A stretch of 64,000 bases of DNA from Cymodocea nodosa (GCA_036874045.1 CM072339.1:8997501-9061500); one strand, 5' to 3'; positions 35,101 through 47,753 are shown, counted from the first letter of the stretch. Numbers and translations: made by a program. Notes: generated by a model from the letters alone, not told the origin.

Positions 35101-35408
35101 ACGAACTTTGTTAATTGAGTTAACTGTAATTCAACGGAGGGCTTATTAAAGATATAAATTTGATTATTAACAAACGAACAATTCTCAAATTCTTCAGCAA
35201 TTCCCTATAGGATCGACCTATACTTGCACACTGATACAATAGACATTGTGCACTTGCAGTTAAAGTACAAATTGGAATTAATATTTAAATTGTATTAAAG
35301 GTGTTTGTTTACTTCTAAAAGAAAGAATAGGCATAAAGATAAATTAACTAAGTAAAAATAGAAGTAACAAATCCAAGTTTTTTTGGTGTAGTGCTGGGAA
35401 AACACAAA
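32194..35408 (+). repeat. Element D: 5' LTR, split by a solo LTR
   Basis: It opens TGTTTAGAATGAAAAAGTGC and ends near the primer site after GGGAAAACACAAA. Without the 1.54-kb insertion it is about 1.67 kb. It contains the same palindromes as B's LTR (about 32460-32495 and 35040-35140). Confidence 0.88.
33433..34970 (+). repeat. Solo LTR of the element F family
   Basis: The 1538-bp sequence from TGTTCAAGC to GCTCAACA is flanked by ATTTA on both sides (33428-33432 and 34971-34975). It matches the LTR of F (44152-45691) almost throughout. No internal sequence is left, as expected after recombination between two LTRs. Confidence 0.93.
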
Positions 35409-35410
35409 CA

Positions 35411-35432
35411 AGTTTTTTGTCACCATTGCTAG
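35411..35432 (+). other. Element D: primer binding site (decayed)
   Basis: TTTTGTCACCATTGCTAGGG lies at the place and in the context of B's TGGCGCCGTTGCCGTGG, with changes mostly at CG positions. A short pentamer repeat follows. Confidence 0.65.
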
Positions 35433-35544
35433 GGAATTGAATTGACTTGAATTGATTTGAATTGAATTGAATTAATATAAGCAACTGTTAGAGTTGTTTC
35501 GTTTTAATAGCCAGAGTTGTGTGTTTTCTTCTGTAATTGAGAAT

Positions 35545-38500
35545 ATGGCATATGCTTATGCTCAAAAATGTCTGGAACCTGTAATTAGCATATGTGAATT
35601 TTGCAATTCTAAAGGACACGAAATTTTTGACTGTTTGAAACTGAGACGTTTGTAGATGGTTAGATCTCATGAACAACAAATGAATTATCCTCAGTATAAT
35701 AGAGCCGAGTATGAGAATCCTATAGTTTACCCAACTGATGGTTAGTATAGAATGTGTAATATGTTGAGAGACACTAAAGTTTGGGATAGGTATGACAGAC
35801 TGGAGTGTAATATAGAGCAAAACCTTGACAAACTGGAATACTTTATGTGCCAGCAACAAGAAGTTAATCAATTAAACTATAAGGAAGCATATTCAGAACC
35901 TAAGAAGGATATAATTTACAAAACTGAAAAAACCATAATGAAAATTGATCAAAAATTGAATGCAATGAGATTAGATGATCTAGAAAGAAAATTAAAAGCA
36001 TTAGACAAATATACAATGAAAATACAAGTTATGCAACAAGACGATGAAAGTTATAATGTTATAAACCTGCATAATTTGCAAAATATACAGCAAACAGAAA
36101 CTATTAATGCAAGAGAATTTAAAGAATGCACTTTAAAACTAAAAACAATTGAAGATCATAATCACGAAAATTATATACAAAAACATCATAAGAGTAACAA
36201 AAATATGGAAGATGTATGTGTAACATTAAGATCTGGAACTGATATACCACCAAGAACTAAAAATGAAAATAATATGAAGGTGGATAAGAGTAAAAATCAA
36301 AATGATAATGAAAATGTAATAGCTGAAAATCTAGAAATCACTAAAGAACAATCTGAATCTGCTAATGAAGCTAAAAATGATCAAACAAATCAACTGAAAG
36401 AAAAAGAATCTTTGAAATCAAAATCTTTAACACCCTATCCTGAAAGATTACAACAAACAATACCAGAAAAATAAGAAAAAATCAGAGAAATTTTTGAAAA
36501 AGTACAAGTTAACATTCCTTTGTTAGATCTATTGTAGAAAATGCCACCTTGTGCTAAATTTCTTAAGGATTGGTGTACTAAGAAAAAGTTCTTAGAAAGG
36601 TCTTTTTAGTTGAGCAAAGTAGTTCCCTATTTCTGCTACAAATTCCTAAAAAGTTATCTAATCCTGAAATCCTTGTTATATCATGTACCATAGGAAATAC
36701 CATTCTAGAAAGAACCTTAATAGACTTAGGTGTAGGTATAAATGTTATGCCAAGTGATATATTTGCATCCTTAGGATTAGAAAGCTTAACTCTTACTAGT
36801 ACGGTTATTCAATTAGATGATAGAAGTATAAGATACCCTAGAGGAAAAATAGAGGATGTCTTAATTAAAATAAAAAATTTTATATATCCTATTGATATTG
36901 TAATTTTGGATTTCCAACAAATTAAGCATAGAAATAGTGATCCATCTTTAATTTTGGGAAGGCCATTTTTAGCAACATCAGAGGGTGTTATAAATTGTAA
37001 AACTGGAGAAATGAAGTTAGCATATAGTAATGAGGATACTTAATTAAATATTTTCAAACTAGAAAGGTTTGAGGAATTAGAAATGTCCTTACATACCATA
37101 GATTTTTTAGAGGATGAAGGAGATATGTTAGATGATGTGATTTAAGAAGAATTAAATAGGCAAATCAATTTTGAAACTTTAGAAGAAAGTGAAAGCATAA
37201 ATATAGAAGGAGATCAAGAAGAAATTAATTTAGAAAATGATGATGTTCAATTAGGAGCTCTAGCTTTTGATGGGCAACATTTAGAATTAAAACCTTTACC
37301 TCCTGAATTAACCTATATATTCTTGGAAGATAAACGAACCTGTCTAATCATTATTGCTTCAGATTTAAAAGAGGATCAAATAGCTAAATTGAAAGATGTA
37401 GTAAAAAGTTATAAAGAAGCAATAGGATGGACTATGATTAATATAAAATGGTTAAATTCAATTTTATGCTGTCACCACATATATTTAGAAGAGAATGCTA
37501 AACCTGTTAGAATTCCTGAGAGGAGATTAAATCCAAACCTTAAAGAAATAGTCAAGAAGGAAATAGTGAAATGGTTAGATAATGACATAATTTATCTGAT
37601 TTCTGATAGCTTGTGGGTTAGTCCAATCCATGTAGTTCCCAAGAAATCAAGATTAACAGTTATTAGGAATGAAAGTCAAAACTTGATACCTACTAGAATT
37701 CAATCAGGCTGGAGATTATGTATAGACTATAGAAAGCTGAATGTTATGACTAGGAAAGATCATTTTCCCTTACTTTTATAGATCAAATGCTGGAAAGATT
37801 AGCAGGGCAAGAATATTTTTGTTTCTTAGACGGGTATTCAGGTTATAATCAAATTCTAATAGTATTAGAGGATCAAGAGAAAATAACTTTCACCTGTCCT
37901 AATGGAACTTATGCTTTTAAGAGAATGCCATTCGGATTATGCAATGCGCCAGCTACCTTTCAAAGGTGTATGCAAGGTATATTTACTGGAATGACTGAAG
38001 ATTTTTTAGAAATATTTATGGATGATTTTACTGTATATGGCAACTCATATGAAGTCTGTTTAAAAAATTTAGACCTAATATTAAAACATTGTGTGGAGAA
38101 AAATCTAGTTTTAAATTGGGAAAAATGTCACTTCATGGTTAAACAAGGAATAGTCTTAGGGCATGTTGTTTCTAAGAAAGGGTTGGAAGTAGATAAAGCT
38201 AAAATAGAAGTAATTTCTAATCTACCAGAACCTAAATCAGTAAAAGATATTAGATCATTTCTAGGACATGCTGGTTTTTATCGAAGATTTATTAAAGACT
38301 TTAGTAAGATAGCTAGACCTTTAACTTATCTATTAAAAGATGTTCCATTTAACTTTGATAAAAATTGCAAGGAAGCATTTTTCAGACTTAAGACTAGCTT
38401 AATTTCAACTCCTATAATTCAAGTACCCGATTGGAGCCATCCATTTGAATTAATGTGCGATGCTTCTGATTTTGCTGTAGGAGCAGTGTTAGGACAGAAA

Positions 38501-40173
38501 ATAGAAAAATCTCCTAGAGTGATTCATTATGCAAGCAAAACCTTTAATGATGCTCAAGTTAATTACACAACTACTGAAAAGAATTATTAGCTATTGTGTT
38601 TGCCTTAGAAAAGTTTAGATCATATCTGATTGGAGCTAAAGTAATAGTATACACGAATCATTCAGCTCTAAAACATATAATAAAGAAAAAAGAAACTAAA
38701 TCTAGATTGATCTGATTGGTATTATTATTACAAGAATTTGATCTAGAAATTAAAAATAAAAAAGGTTGTGAGAATGTAGTAGCAGATCATTTATCAAGAT
38801 TACAAGTAGAAAAATCAAATATTGAAATTAAGGATAATTTTCCTGATGAACAATTAATGACCATCAACACAATACCTTGGTATGTAGACATAGTTAATTA
38901 CTTAGTTACTGGTCTAACACCTAAGGATTGGAATAGACATGATAAGAAATTGTTTTTCTCAAGAGTAAAATATTACTATTGGTAAGACCCATACTTATTT
39001 AAGAAATGTCTTGATCTGGTTTTAAGGAGGTGTGTTCCAGAAACTGAATATCCGAGCATATTGTCTTTCTGTCATGACCAAGCTTGTGGAGGGCATTTTG
39101 GTTCAAGGAAAACTACTACAAAAATTTTGCAATGTGGGTTTTATTGGCCAACACTATTCAAAGATGCTCATAAATATTGCTTAAGTTGTTTAAGATGTCA
39201 ACAAATAGGAAGAATATCAAAGAGGAATATGATGCCTCTTAATCCTATTGTTGAGGTTGAAATCTTTGATGTGTGGGGAATAGATTTTATGGGTCCATTT
39301 CCTATGTCTAATCAATTTAATTACATATTGTTGGGGGTGGATTATGTATCTAAATGGATAGAAGCTATTCCTACAAAAACTAATGACAACAAAGTGGTAA
39401 TACAATTTATAAGAACAAATATATTTGCTAGATTTGGAATACCTAAAGCTATTATCAGTGATAGAGGAACTCATTTCTGTAATAGAAGTTTTGAAGCCTT
39501 AATGAAAAAATATGGAGTAAACCATAAAATTGCAACATCATATCATCCGCTAACAAGTGGACAAGTAGAAAGTGCAAACAAACAAATTAAATTAATCTTA
39601 GAAAAAGTAGTAAATCCTACTAGAACAGATTGGGCTAATAGATTGATAGATGCACTTTGAGCTTATAGAACTGCTTATAAAACGAGCTTAGGTATGTCAC
39701 CTTTTAGGCTAGTATATGGAAAAAGTTGTCATTTATCTACTGAAATAGAACATAAAGCTTATTGGGCATTAAAAACTCTGAACAGTAATTTAAATCAAGT
39801 TGCTGAAAATAGAAAAATGCAATTAATTGAATTAGAAGAATTTAGAAATGAAGCTTATTCGAAGACTGTAAGAGAAAAAGAGAAAATTAAATTCTGGCAT
39901 GATAGAAAAATTATTCCAAAAAGCTTTGAAATAGGACAAGAAGTATATCTTTATATGGCTAGACTCCATAACCATCCAGGAAAATTAAGATTTAGATGGG
40001 TAGGACCTTACAAAGTTCGAAATATTTATCCTTATGGAGCTATTGAAAATCCTAAAAATCAGAATATATTTAAAGTAAATGGACAAAGACTTAGACCTAT
40101 TCTGAAAACACCAAAAAGCTCCTTTGGAATTATGGAAGAAGTCAGAGTAGAGGACTACTCGAGCTTTACTTAG
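35545..40173 (+). pseudogene. pol: Element D zinc knuckle-protease-RT-RNase H-integrase region
   Basis: Same domain order as B. The zinc knuckle is at 35593-35634 and again starts the coding region with no capsid domain. A charged linker with PYPERLQQTIPEK follows, then protease DLGVG at 36723-36737. RT has LCIDYRKLNVMTRKDHFP, and FMDDF near 38016-38030. RNase H has CDASDFAVGAVL. Integrase has its zinc finger near 39170-39215, then GIDFMGPFP, SDRGTHF and GQVESANKQIK. The C-terminus has [14 protein letters not shown] and [14 protein letters not shown] to integrase is better kept than the front part. It has several breaks. It also serves as a reference for the empty Harbinger site and for the 5' gag layout. 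Confidence 0.9.
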
Positions 40174-40758
40174 TAGAAAATCAATTTTTATGTTGATATA
40201 AAAAAAAAGAAAAACATTAAAAACATTAAAATATATATATATATAAAATATAAAAATCATTGTGGTTCAACCGACTAGATCCATCGATATGATCGGAAAA
40301 TAAAAAAATATGTATATTAATTTTCAAAAAAAAAGAATGTTGGTTTTACCGAAACATAGTATCGATTCAATTGAAAAAAAAATTAGGTTTGACCGAAACA
40401 TAGTATCGGTTAAACCGGTAAAAAAAAAAAAAACTATTATTTGTAGTATTTTTATTATTATATCTATTTGTACGGGGAGTCCGTTGAGTTACACTTAACT
40501 CAGCGAGCTTACTCCGTTGAGTCTTGAGTTAGTCAACAAGCTTATTCCGTTGAGTTAATAGTTAACTCAACAGAGTACTGTAGCTAAGACCGTGGATAAA
40601 ATAGTAATAGTTGGTTCGGGAAATGACTTGATTACTTGCCTAAACTTAGGGCTTATTTAAACTAAAACCTAAGGTTTTGGGGGCATTATTCGGCAAATCA
40701 TTTAGAATCTGGAACAGTAGAAATCAGAGCGATTCCGTGTTGTTGTGTAACTCCACGA
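40174..40758. repeat. Pol-accessory ORF spacer of element D with palindromes
   Basis: No gene is seen. CGGT...ACCG type palindromes lie at about 40262-40425, including ATCGGTTAAACCGGT. AGTTA...TAACT types lie at 40478-40575, with perfect 10-bp arms and a 3-base loop in GTTGAGTTAA-TAG-TTAACTCAAC near 40548-40570. An AT dinucleotide run is near 40230-40246. Confidence 0.75.
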
Positions 40759-42985
40759 TGAGGAAGATGACACCCGAGTTCTAGGAAGAGGCTGTTGACA
40801 CATCAGAATTTCTGAAGGAATCAGAAGAATGGCACACGCGGTAGAAGATTAGAAATACGACAAAAGAGAAAGAGCTACAGAAGGTAGAATCAGAACTTTT
40901 CAATTTCAGAAGAGATTTAGTAGAATTGGGTATACAAATACCATAGATAATGGAAACAAGAATAAAGGTTGCAACAGAAATTGCTATAAGCAAGGAAAGA
41001 AAAATAAGGCCAAGTAATGAAGTTGCCCTAGAATTAATCCGACGTAAGTCCTAGCTCTGGTTCAAAAGACGAATCTATAGACGAGCTTGATGGGCAATCT
41101 GGGAGCAAGAAAGGAAAGAAAATGAAGAAGAAGCAACTAAAGAATAGGAGGAACCAACTGCTGAAAGACTTATTCTTGAGGAACAGCAGTTAAGACCTCT
41201 AGTTCAGCCAATAGAGCCATTGCCATGAGTTGCATTTGCTTGGCCGAGAACTGAAGAAGAAGAGAAAGAATTTGCTAACTTGGTCAAGACAGCAAGAGAC
41301 CAAGGTGATACTCAAGAGATAGCTACGGCTAAGGCACATATTTTATATGATGCCATTAAGAAAAAAAAGTCGAAGAAAGGATAAGGGGCCAATACAAAAT
41401 AAAAGTTGAACAGTATCAGGTAGTAACTAAATCAAGTGTTGTAGGAGAGGCTGGTCCTTCGAGACCAGTAGTTATAAAAAGAGTTAAACAGGAAGAGCCA
41501 GTACCTGTGACTCGAAGGCCTGTAGAGCCTACTTTTGTAGATTTAATTTCAGAAGATGAAGAGGAAGAACAGGCACAACTAATCAGAAAAAAGAAAGGAA
41601 AAGAAAAAGTGTCTGAATATGAAGAAATTAAATCTGAAGTACCAATTTTTATAGGGCCTGTGGAGAAAATTTTTATTAACCTGCTATCCGATTCTGAGGA
41701 GTAGGAGGAGCTACAACAGCAAGAGCAAAGAAAAGAAGAAAATCAGGCTGAAATTAGTCTGCAGCCTATACAAGAAAGAACAGAAATTAGGGTAGAAACT
41801 GAATTGCCTGTGACTCCATCCCAATCTATTATAGAATCAAAAAGAACAGTAACAGAACAGATTGGTAGTCAGGAGGAAGAAGAAAGAGTAGAAAATGAAG
41901 AGGCTGAAAGAAGCCATTTAGACAAAAATAACTTTACAGATTCCATTAAAGAGCAAGAAACTCTTCAGCAATTTATGGAAAGAATTCAAGACAGAGTGGA
42001 GAGTTCTACTGGCTCACCACCACAGACAAAAGAAACAGAAACAGAAATTTAGGAATCTATAGAGAATGTTCAAATGCAGCCTATGTTAGAGGAAGAGTAA
42101 GTACAAACCCCTCTAGAACAACAAAGTTACATTCCTAACCCGACTGAAACAACAATTTTGAATGAAGTACATTTTTGTAGTCAAGAAGCTTATACCAAAT
42201 ACCAAGAAATAAGGGGTTACGACATTATTTACAGTAGACCAGTAAATTGGGATGGAATGCAAGAAATCAAAGATTTATTTGAATTCTAAGGTCTACTGCA
42301 ATTCATTTCTCAAGAAAGAGGGCATGCAGTATATGAGAATTTAGTGCCTTGTTTTTATGCAAATTTAAGAGAAGGAGAAAGAGGATTAATTTCTAACGTG
42401 GAGGAAGCTGATGTACAGATAACACTAGAGGTTCTCCACAACATTTTTGGTTTAAAGAATGAAGGACTAAAAATTTTGGAAAACACAACTACAGTCGAGT
42501 GGACAGAACAGCAAATTAAGGATTGTTTAGCTATCAATCCTGGTGTGCCATTATTAAACAGATTGAAGCATTTAAATAGTAAAGCACACATGGTAGCTAA
42601 CATTTTGATTAAAAATGTCTACCAACGATAGGGCCATGACATAGAATTAAGTCAATTTGTCAAATAGGCCACATATGTAGTTGTAAATAAGATTCAAATA
42701 AATTGGTTTGCAGTTTTTATCTCCAAGCTGAAAACAGTGAAGAAGAAATTATTTTATGGAGATTTGATTCCACTACTGATGGTGGACTGTATTGATTTCA
42801 CGAAATGGACATCAAAAAGGATCAGATCCAGAACCATTTCAGTGAAAGAATACAGAAATTTTGTAGCTGCAGAACTAGTTGTACCTTTTGGAGGAATTAC
42901 AGGAGTAGTAGAGAGGATTAATCAATTAGAGCTTCAAGTAGAAAAACTCTAGAAGGAAGTAGATGAACTTAGGCATAGAGATTAA
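40759..42985 (+). pseudogene. Element D accessory ORF after pol
   Basis: Start codon, order and sequence follow B 16704-14484. The acidic LISEDEEEEQAQLIRKKKGK block is near 41540-41600. The globular part runs from about 42150 to 42860, with CFYANLREGERG, IFGLKNEGLK, NSKAHMVANILIKN, KLFYGDLIPLLMV and RTISVKEYRNFVAAE. A final zipper-like helix ends RHRD. It is broken in several places. No signal peptide or membrane helix is visible. Confidence 0.8.
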
Positions 42986-43467
42986 ATTGTATTGTTCGTC
43001 TACTTGTGTAAAATTGTATGAAATTGTATGTACTTGTAATGTAATTGATTCATATTAATGAATGTAAATTGTTCAGATGCAATTTTCATACGTGTTTTGG
43101 ATGTGAAATGAATGGAATGTATTGAATGTTATATATAATTTGTAGAACTTTATGAATGAATGTTTAACAGATTTACAATTTGCTAAATGACAGGATAACT
43201 GCTTAAAAATTTTTGCGTGTTGCATGGTAAAATGTAAATTCTACATAACATAAAATAACCCGCAAGTTAAATCTTTATATAATGTTCAGATTTAAATGTA
43301 TTTTAATTAGAATGATGCATTAATGACATAGATTTAACTTTATTTCAATTAGCAGAATGAAAAAGAAAAGAACAAAGAGGAACTTACGAGAGGAAAATTT
43401 AGAGGTTGCTAAGTGTTAACTCAACGAAGTAAGTCCGTTGAGTTAAACGTAACTCGACGAGGTCAAT
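42986..43467 (+). other. Element D: spacer after accessory ORF, to truncation
   Basis: Collinear with B 14483-14192 and then 9900-9700. The uninterrupted Harbinger empty site is near 43285-43305. AGTTA palindrome units are at 43405-43460. No gene is seen. Similarity to the family ends near 43467. Confidence 0.65.
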
Positions 43468-44151
43468 AATATAATAAGGAAGATAAAGTCTCAGTGAATC
43501 TATGAGTGAAGATCGTGGAAATTCAAAATGATAGTGGACAAAGTGGAAACCCAAAAAGATAGTAATTTGGATTAAAGAAAAAAAAAAAAGTACGTGGATT
43601 ATGGATTAAGTGGATGAACATGCCGAACGTAAAGACATAGTTCGACTACTAATAGAGAGTACAAGCTACATTACAACAGAGGATCCCAATCTCAAAAACC
43701 AAATCTGAATATTCAATCTGGATCCCTAACTGAAAAGTTAAGTTTGAATATTCATATTCTAGAAAAATTCTCCAACATTAGAAGTTCAAAATTTCAAGCA
43801 ATTTCAGAAAAGGAGCAGCAAACGTAAGAAGTCTAGAAATTCAACAACTGGAGAAGAAGAGATACAGAAGCTGAGCAAAGAGAAGGAAAGAAGCTGTGTG
43901 CATAAAGATCAGGTTTTATACAATTCAAAATTAGTTTTGAATAAGAACTTTATTTTTCTATTTGAATTGTATATCAAACATTACTGTATCAAAACCTTCA
44001 AGAAGGGAATTGAGCTGAAAAGATATTATAAATTCTGTCTTTAAAGATTATAAAGAATAGAATTTCATTTACGAGTATATTGTGCTCTTGTTTTATCCGC
44101 TGGTATTTTAATTACTAAAAATACAATTCACCCCCCCTCTTATGATACAGA
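43468..44151 (+). repeat. Fragment G: 3' part of a Copia LTR
   Basis: The last part, AATACAATTCACCCCCCCTC followed by TTATGATACAG, is the typical SIRE-like LTR end tract, also seen in A and E. The left part is cut at the border with D and the right part by element F. No coding sequence. It does not match any LTR in the window closely. Confidence 0.55.
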
Positions 44152-45691
44152 TGTTCAAGCTTTAATTTTGCTCATTTTTAATGAATTTTATAAGTAATTT
44201 TGCATGATATTATTTATCTATGGTGGATAAATGATATTAATTATGGGTAATATAAGTCTTGAAATATAGTGCAATATAGAAATTTAATTAACAAGTGCAT
44301 CCCCCATTAGAAATAATTTTACATGGAACACATTGATTTATTTTGAATGTCCTATGTTGGCTAATGTCTCTTGGAGTTCAACTTCCATTAATTGTAGGTA
44401 GCATACATATGGGAGGAGCTTAATGCAAAAGACCAAAGAAGATGTAAAGAATCAAAAGTTGGTGGACTAAACTTTAAAGAAGAGGACATGCCAACACCTT
44501 ATTGGCCCTCCTAGATCTATGGCATCTTATTGGCTTGGTGATAAAACCAAGGTGCCACATCAAAGAGAGAGAAGACACAACAACATAAATACAAGGGGAG
44601 AGGAATTTCGGCCAACAACTTGGGGTGCTTCCAACGAGAGAATACCAAAGGAGAAGAAGCTTGGAGGTGAGGCTTGTGCTTCCAACGAGAGACCATCCAT
44701 TAATGCTATTCACCATTCCAAGGGCTAAGGAGAAGACGTCCAAGCTTGGAGGTGAGGTTGCTGCCAAGTTCCATTGAATTCAAAGCTCTAGAAAAGAAGA
44801 GAAGAAGCTCCTAAGGTAGTGATAGCCCTTAGAGTTTATTATTTTCTTGTATAGAAGGAAGAATTGATGAGAAATGGTGGTGAACATCTCAATTATATGT
44901 CTTCTTAGCTAGATAGAGTTCCAATGAATGTATATGAATGTTTAATTCTTCTTTTCAACTTCTAATTTGCATCCTCTATTCATGTGTATTGTTGGGGCTG
45001 TTAGTGGGGCTTTCACAGGAGTGAATGACACTCATCAATGGTGGCTTGGCGCATTTGAGTTGAAGGTGTGAATTGAAAGAAGAAGAAAATAAGTATTGAT
45101 GTTCATTTGAATGAAGAACCTATCATTTATCTCTAGTTGTTAATTTTAATTTCAATAGTTAATTGAGTTTGTTATATCTTATATTGATCACATTTTATCC
45201 AAATCAATCTCCAAAAAGAATTTCTAATGCAAGTAGTATAGTATAGTTTAGCTAGATTAGCAAATAGCATAGTTGCATGCATTTAGTGTAAATTAGAATA
45301 GAGTAGCATAGTCCATTGAACCTTCTTATTTTATTTTTCTTTCCTCAATTTTTATGCATTGATATCACTTTTGAAATCACGTGGAATTTGTGTGGATTTT
45401 ATACTTGAATGGCTTGATAGATTTACAAGTAAAGAAATTGATTCACATCACCATTTTCCACTACACATTGCCTTGAAACTACATGATTTGTGAGCTTGTG
45501 TTAATTTTGATTATTCTACATTCACATGTCATTAATTTACTGAAGTATACCTAAGAGCTTGAAGAACAAGTTGAGTAACAATTGATTAAGTCATAAACAC
45601 AATCCTTGTGGAAGAATGACCTGTATTTGCCATGTACACCAAAGGAACTGTGCACTTGCAGTAAAGCTTGAGCTAAAAATATAGCTCAACA
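44152..45691 (+). repeat. Element F: 5' LTR
   Basis: About 1540 bp from TGTTCAAGC to GCTCAACA, nearly identical to the solo LTR at 33433-34970. The primer site GGTATCAGAG lies about 18 bases further on (45710), after ATCCTACAACA. The functional LTR end might therefore be a little further right than the end defined by the solo LTR. Confidence 0.88.
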
Positions 45692-45940
45692 ATAGACAAT
45701 CCTACAACAGGTATCAGAGTACTTTATCTTAATTAAGAGCTTTCATTTCTCTATTTAGGAATCGGTTTTTCCTATCATTTACTTAGGATCATCTGTTTAA
45801 AATGGATAATACTAAAATCTTAGTTATGACTGAGGGACAGACCACTAATCGTCCTCCTATGTTCGAAGGTAGCAATTATGGCTACTAGAAATATAGGATG
45901 AAAGTATTCTTTTAGTCAATCGATTTCAAACTATGGTATA
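45692..45940 (+). pseudogene. gag: Element F: primer site, leader and gag start
   Basis: After GGTATCAGAG, gag opens at 45802 with MDNTKILVM and the RPPMFEGSNYGY motif shared with E (RPPLFDGIHFEYWKYRM). It is cut by element E after about 46 codons. The first 5 bases of the duplication, GTATA, are 45936-45940. Confidence 0.85.
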
Positions 45941-46204
45941 TGTTGAGTATTTTTGTTTTGATGATGTGTGCTGAATGAAAATAATCATATTTGCTCAATT
46001 ACTATTGCTTGTGAAAAGAAATTAAAATCATCAATTAATACAGAAAAAGCTTACTGATATAAATACTTATCTGTATTGGATCTGAAGTTAATAACTAGTA
46101 GTTTCGTTGCATTAATTTCTCATTTAGCTAAACGTTAAGTTAACGTGTGTTTTTATTGAAAAGCATGATATGTTTTAATGTTATATCTTATGTATCATGA
46201 ACAG

Positions 46205-46690
46205 TGCACGTTTAGACAACTCGTTAAGTTAGAGTTTTGTTTGTATAGAGGTCACGTGAGAACTCGTTAAGTTAGAGGCTTAAAGGTTAAAATAGGTCAC
46301 GTGATAACTCGTTAAGTTAGTGAGTAAAAGAAGAGACAAACTCGTTAAGTTAGTGTTATACACGTGGTGAAATTATAAGTTACGAATGTTGTATTGTATC
46401 ACGTGAGGTGCACATGTTTAACTCGTTAAGTTAACATAACTAAACGCGTTGAGTTGCTATATTGAACACTAAGGCAACGCGTTAGGTTAGCGTTATAAAC
46501 TTAAGTTGTTATTTTTGCACGTGGTAAAATTCTTATTATAAAAATATTTGTGTATTACTAGTTCGTTGAGTTATCATAACACAACGGAGATGGTTCATTG
46601 AGTTATCATAACACAATGGAGATGGTTCGTTGAGTTATCATAACACCATGGACATAGTTCGTTGAGTTAGCTACAGTACTTGTCACGTGA
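46205..46690. promoter_or_regulatory. Element E: upstream array of G-box and AGTTA motifs
   Basis: Six CACGTG sites (46253, 46298, 46361, 46400, 46518, 46684) alternate with CTCGTTAAGTTA units (near 46221, 46263, 46309, 46341, 46422). A tandem of about 38 bp, TTCGTTGAGTTATCATAACA, recurs at about 46561-46660. CACGTG is the G-box bound by plant bZIP and bHLH factors. Use as an enhancer is inferred from its position upstream of the TATA box. Confidence 0.65.
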
Positions 46691-46986
46691 AATGGCACAT
46701 GAGGAACTCGTTAAGTTAGAAATGTTAAGTTATATATATACTTGTGTTACTCGTTTAGTTAACATTAAAGTAACGACTTCTTATTACATTGATGAAAAAC
46801 TTTTGGACGAGAAAGTTTATTTTGTAGGAAATTTTTCAAAGATCTAGGACTAATGATTAAAGAAAATTAGAAATATAAACGTGGGTTATAACGTGTGTGT
46901 TTCAATGAAGGAAAAAGAAAAGATGTGGAGAAGTGGAAAACTGGTGGTGGTTAAACGTGAAGGATATGCATGAAATGAAGATATAG

Positions 46987-46995
46987 TATAAAAGG
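46987..46995 (+). promoter_or_regulatory. Element E: TATA box of the 5' LTR
   Basis: TATAAAAGG lies about 560 bp before the LTR end; the 3' LTR has the same box at 58515-58523. Transcription would start near 47020, giving a U3 of about 1.08 kb. Confidence 0.7.
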
Positions 46996-47555
46996 CATAG
47001 AATTCTCGCTGATCAATTTATCCTTACACACAAAACAAAAAATCTTTTCGAGGATCAAATCGTCCCTACACACCAAAAGAAAAATCTTTTTCAAGGATCA
47101 CAAACACCTTCTCGGGGAAAATCTCTCAAGTTGAAGAAAGTTCAGTGAAGCATAAAAAGGTAAGATTTTCGTCACTGAAGATTTGAAGTATCAGAATAAA
47201 GAAAATTCGGTGAAGCATGAAAAGACAAGATATTCGTCACTAAAGAATTACTGAAGAAGAAAAAGAAGAAGAAGAAAGATCTCAAATAGGGAGAAAAGTT
47301 TTAAATTCCGCAAATTAGTTTTCTCTGTTTGTAGTTATGAAATTGTTTAGATGATACATGGTATCGAAATATAATTGCATCTACAATTTCTGAGGAGAAT
47401 TGAATTGTATATTGTAATTGAAACCTTGAATAAAAATGATTTTATGAAAACAATGTCTCGACTTGTTTTTGAGTTTTAAAGTTTCAATTATATTTCAAAA
47501 AATATTAAAAATACACAATTCACCCCCCTCTTGTGTAGCCATACGATCCTACAAG

Positions 47556-47567
47556 TGGTATCAGAGC
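47556..47567 (+). other. Element E: primer binding site
   Basis: TGGTATCAGAGC, complementary to initiator tRNA-Met, two bases after the LTR. Confidence 0.9.
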
Positions 47568-47753
47568 TTTGCTAATAATCTTTAATATAAAATCGATACC
47601 AACTTATTTAATATCATTACTTATTCTACCTTCCTTGTTTTTAAACAGAAATTAATATCTGAGCATACGTTTAACTCTATTGATTTAAGGCTCAAGTTGT
47701 TTTAAAGTTTTTAGACTGTTTAAAATCAAATAGGTTGAAAAATCTAAGGTAAA

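Larger units (their letters stand above)
32194..43467 (+). mobile_element. Element D: Athila-like Gypsy, 3' truncated
   Basis: A plus-strand relative of B lies in C's accessory ORF. It has a 5' LTR (with a solo LTR inside), primer site, zinc knuckle-pol region, palindrome spacer, accessory ORF and the start of the next spacer. Similarity to B stops near 43467, before the place where the intron-like segment and the F-box gene would stand, and a Copia LTR fragment begins. The 3' LTR is not seen. It is broken, with several breaks in pol and accessory ORF. Confidence 0.88.
45941..47553 (+). repeat. Element E: 5' LTR
   Basis: 1613 bp, TGTTGAGTAT to CGATCCTACA, same length as the 3' LTR. It holds an array of CACGTG and CGTTAAGTTA motifs, a TATA box, and a 58-bp block (46466-46523) identical to the LTR of Gypsy B. 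Confidence 0.95.

Noticed and set aside
44474-44767. Open frames in the F-family LTR and in the solo LTR (33755-34046)
   Set aside because: LTR sequence, antisense, no domain; the two copies share it only because they are the same repeat.
44152-45691. The F LTR taken as the missing 3' LTR of element A or G
   Set aside because: Its sequence differs from A's LTR and it is followed by a primer site and gag start, so it is a 5' LTR of its own element.
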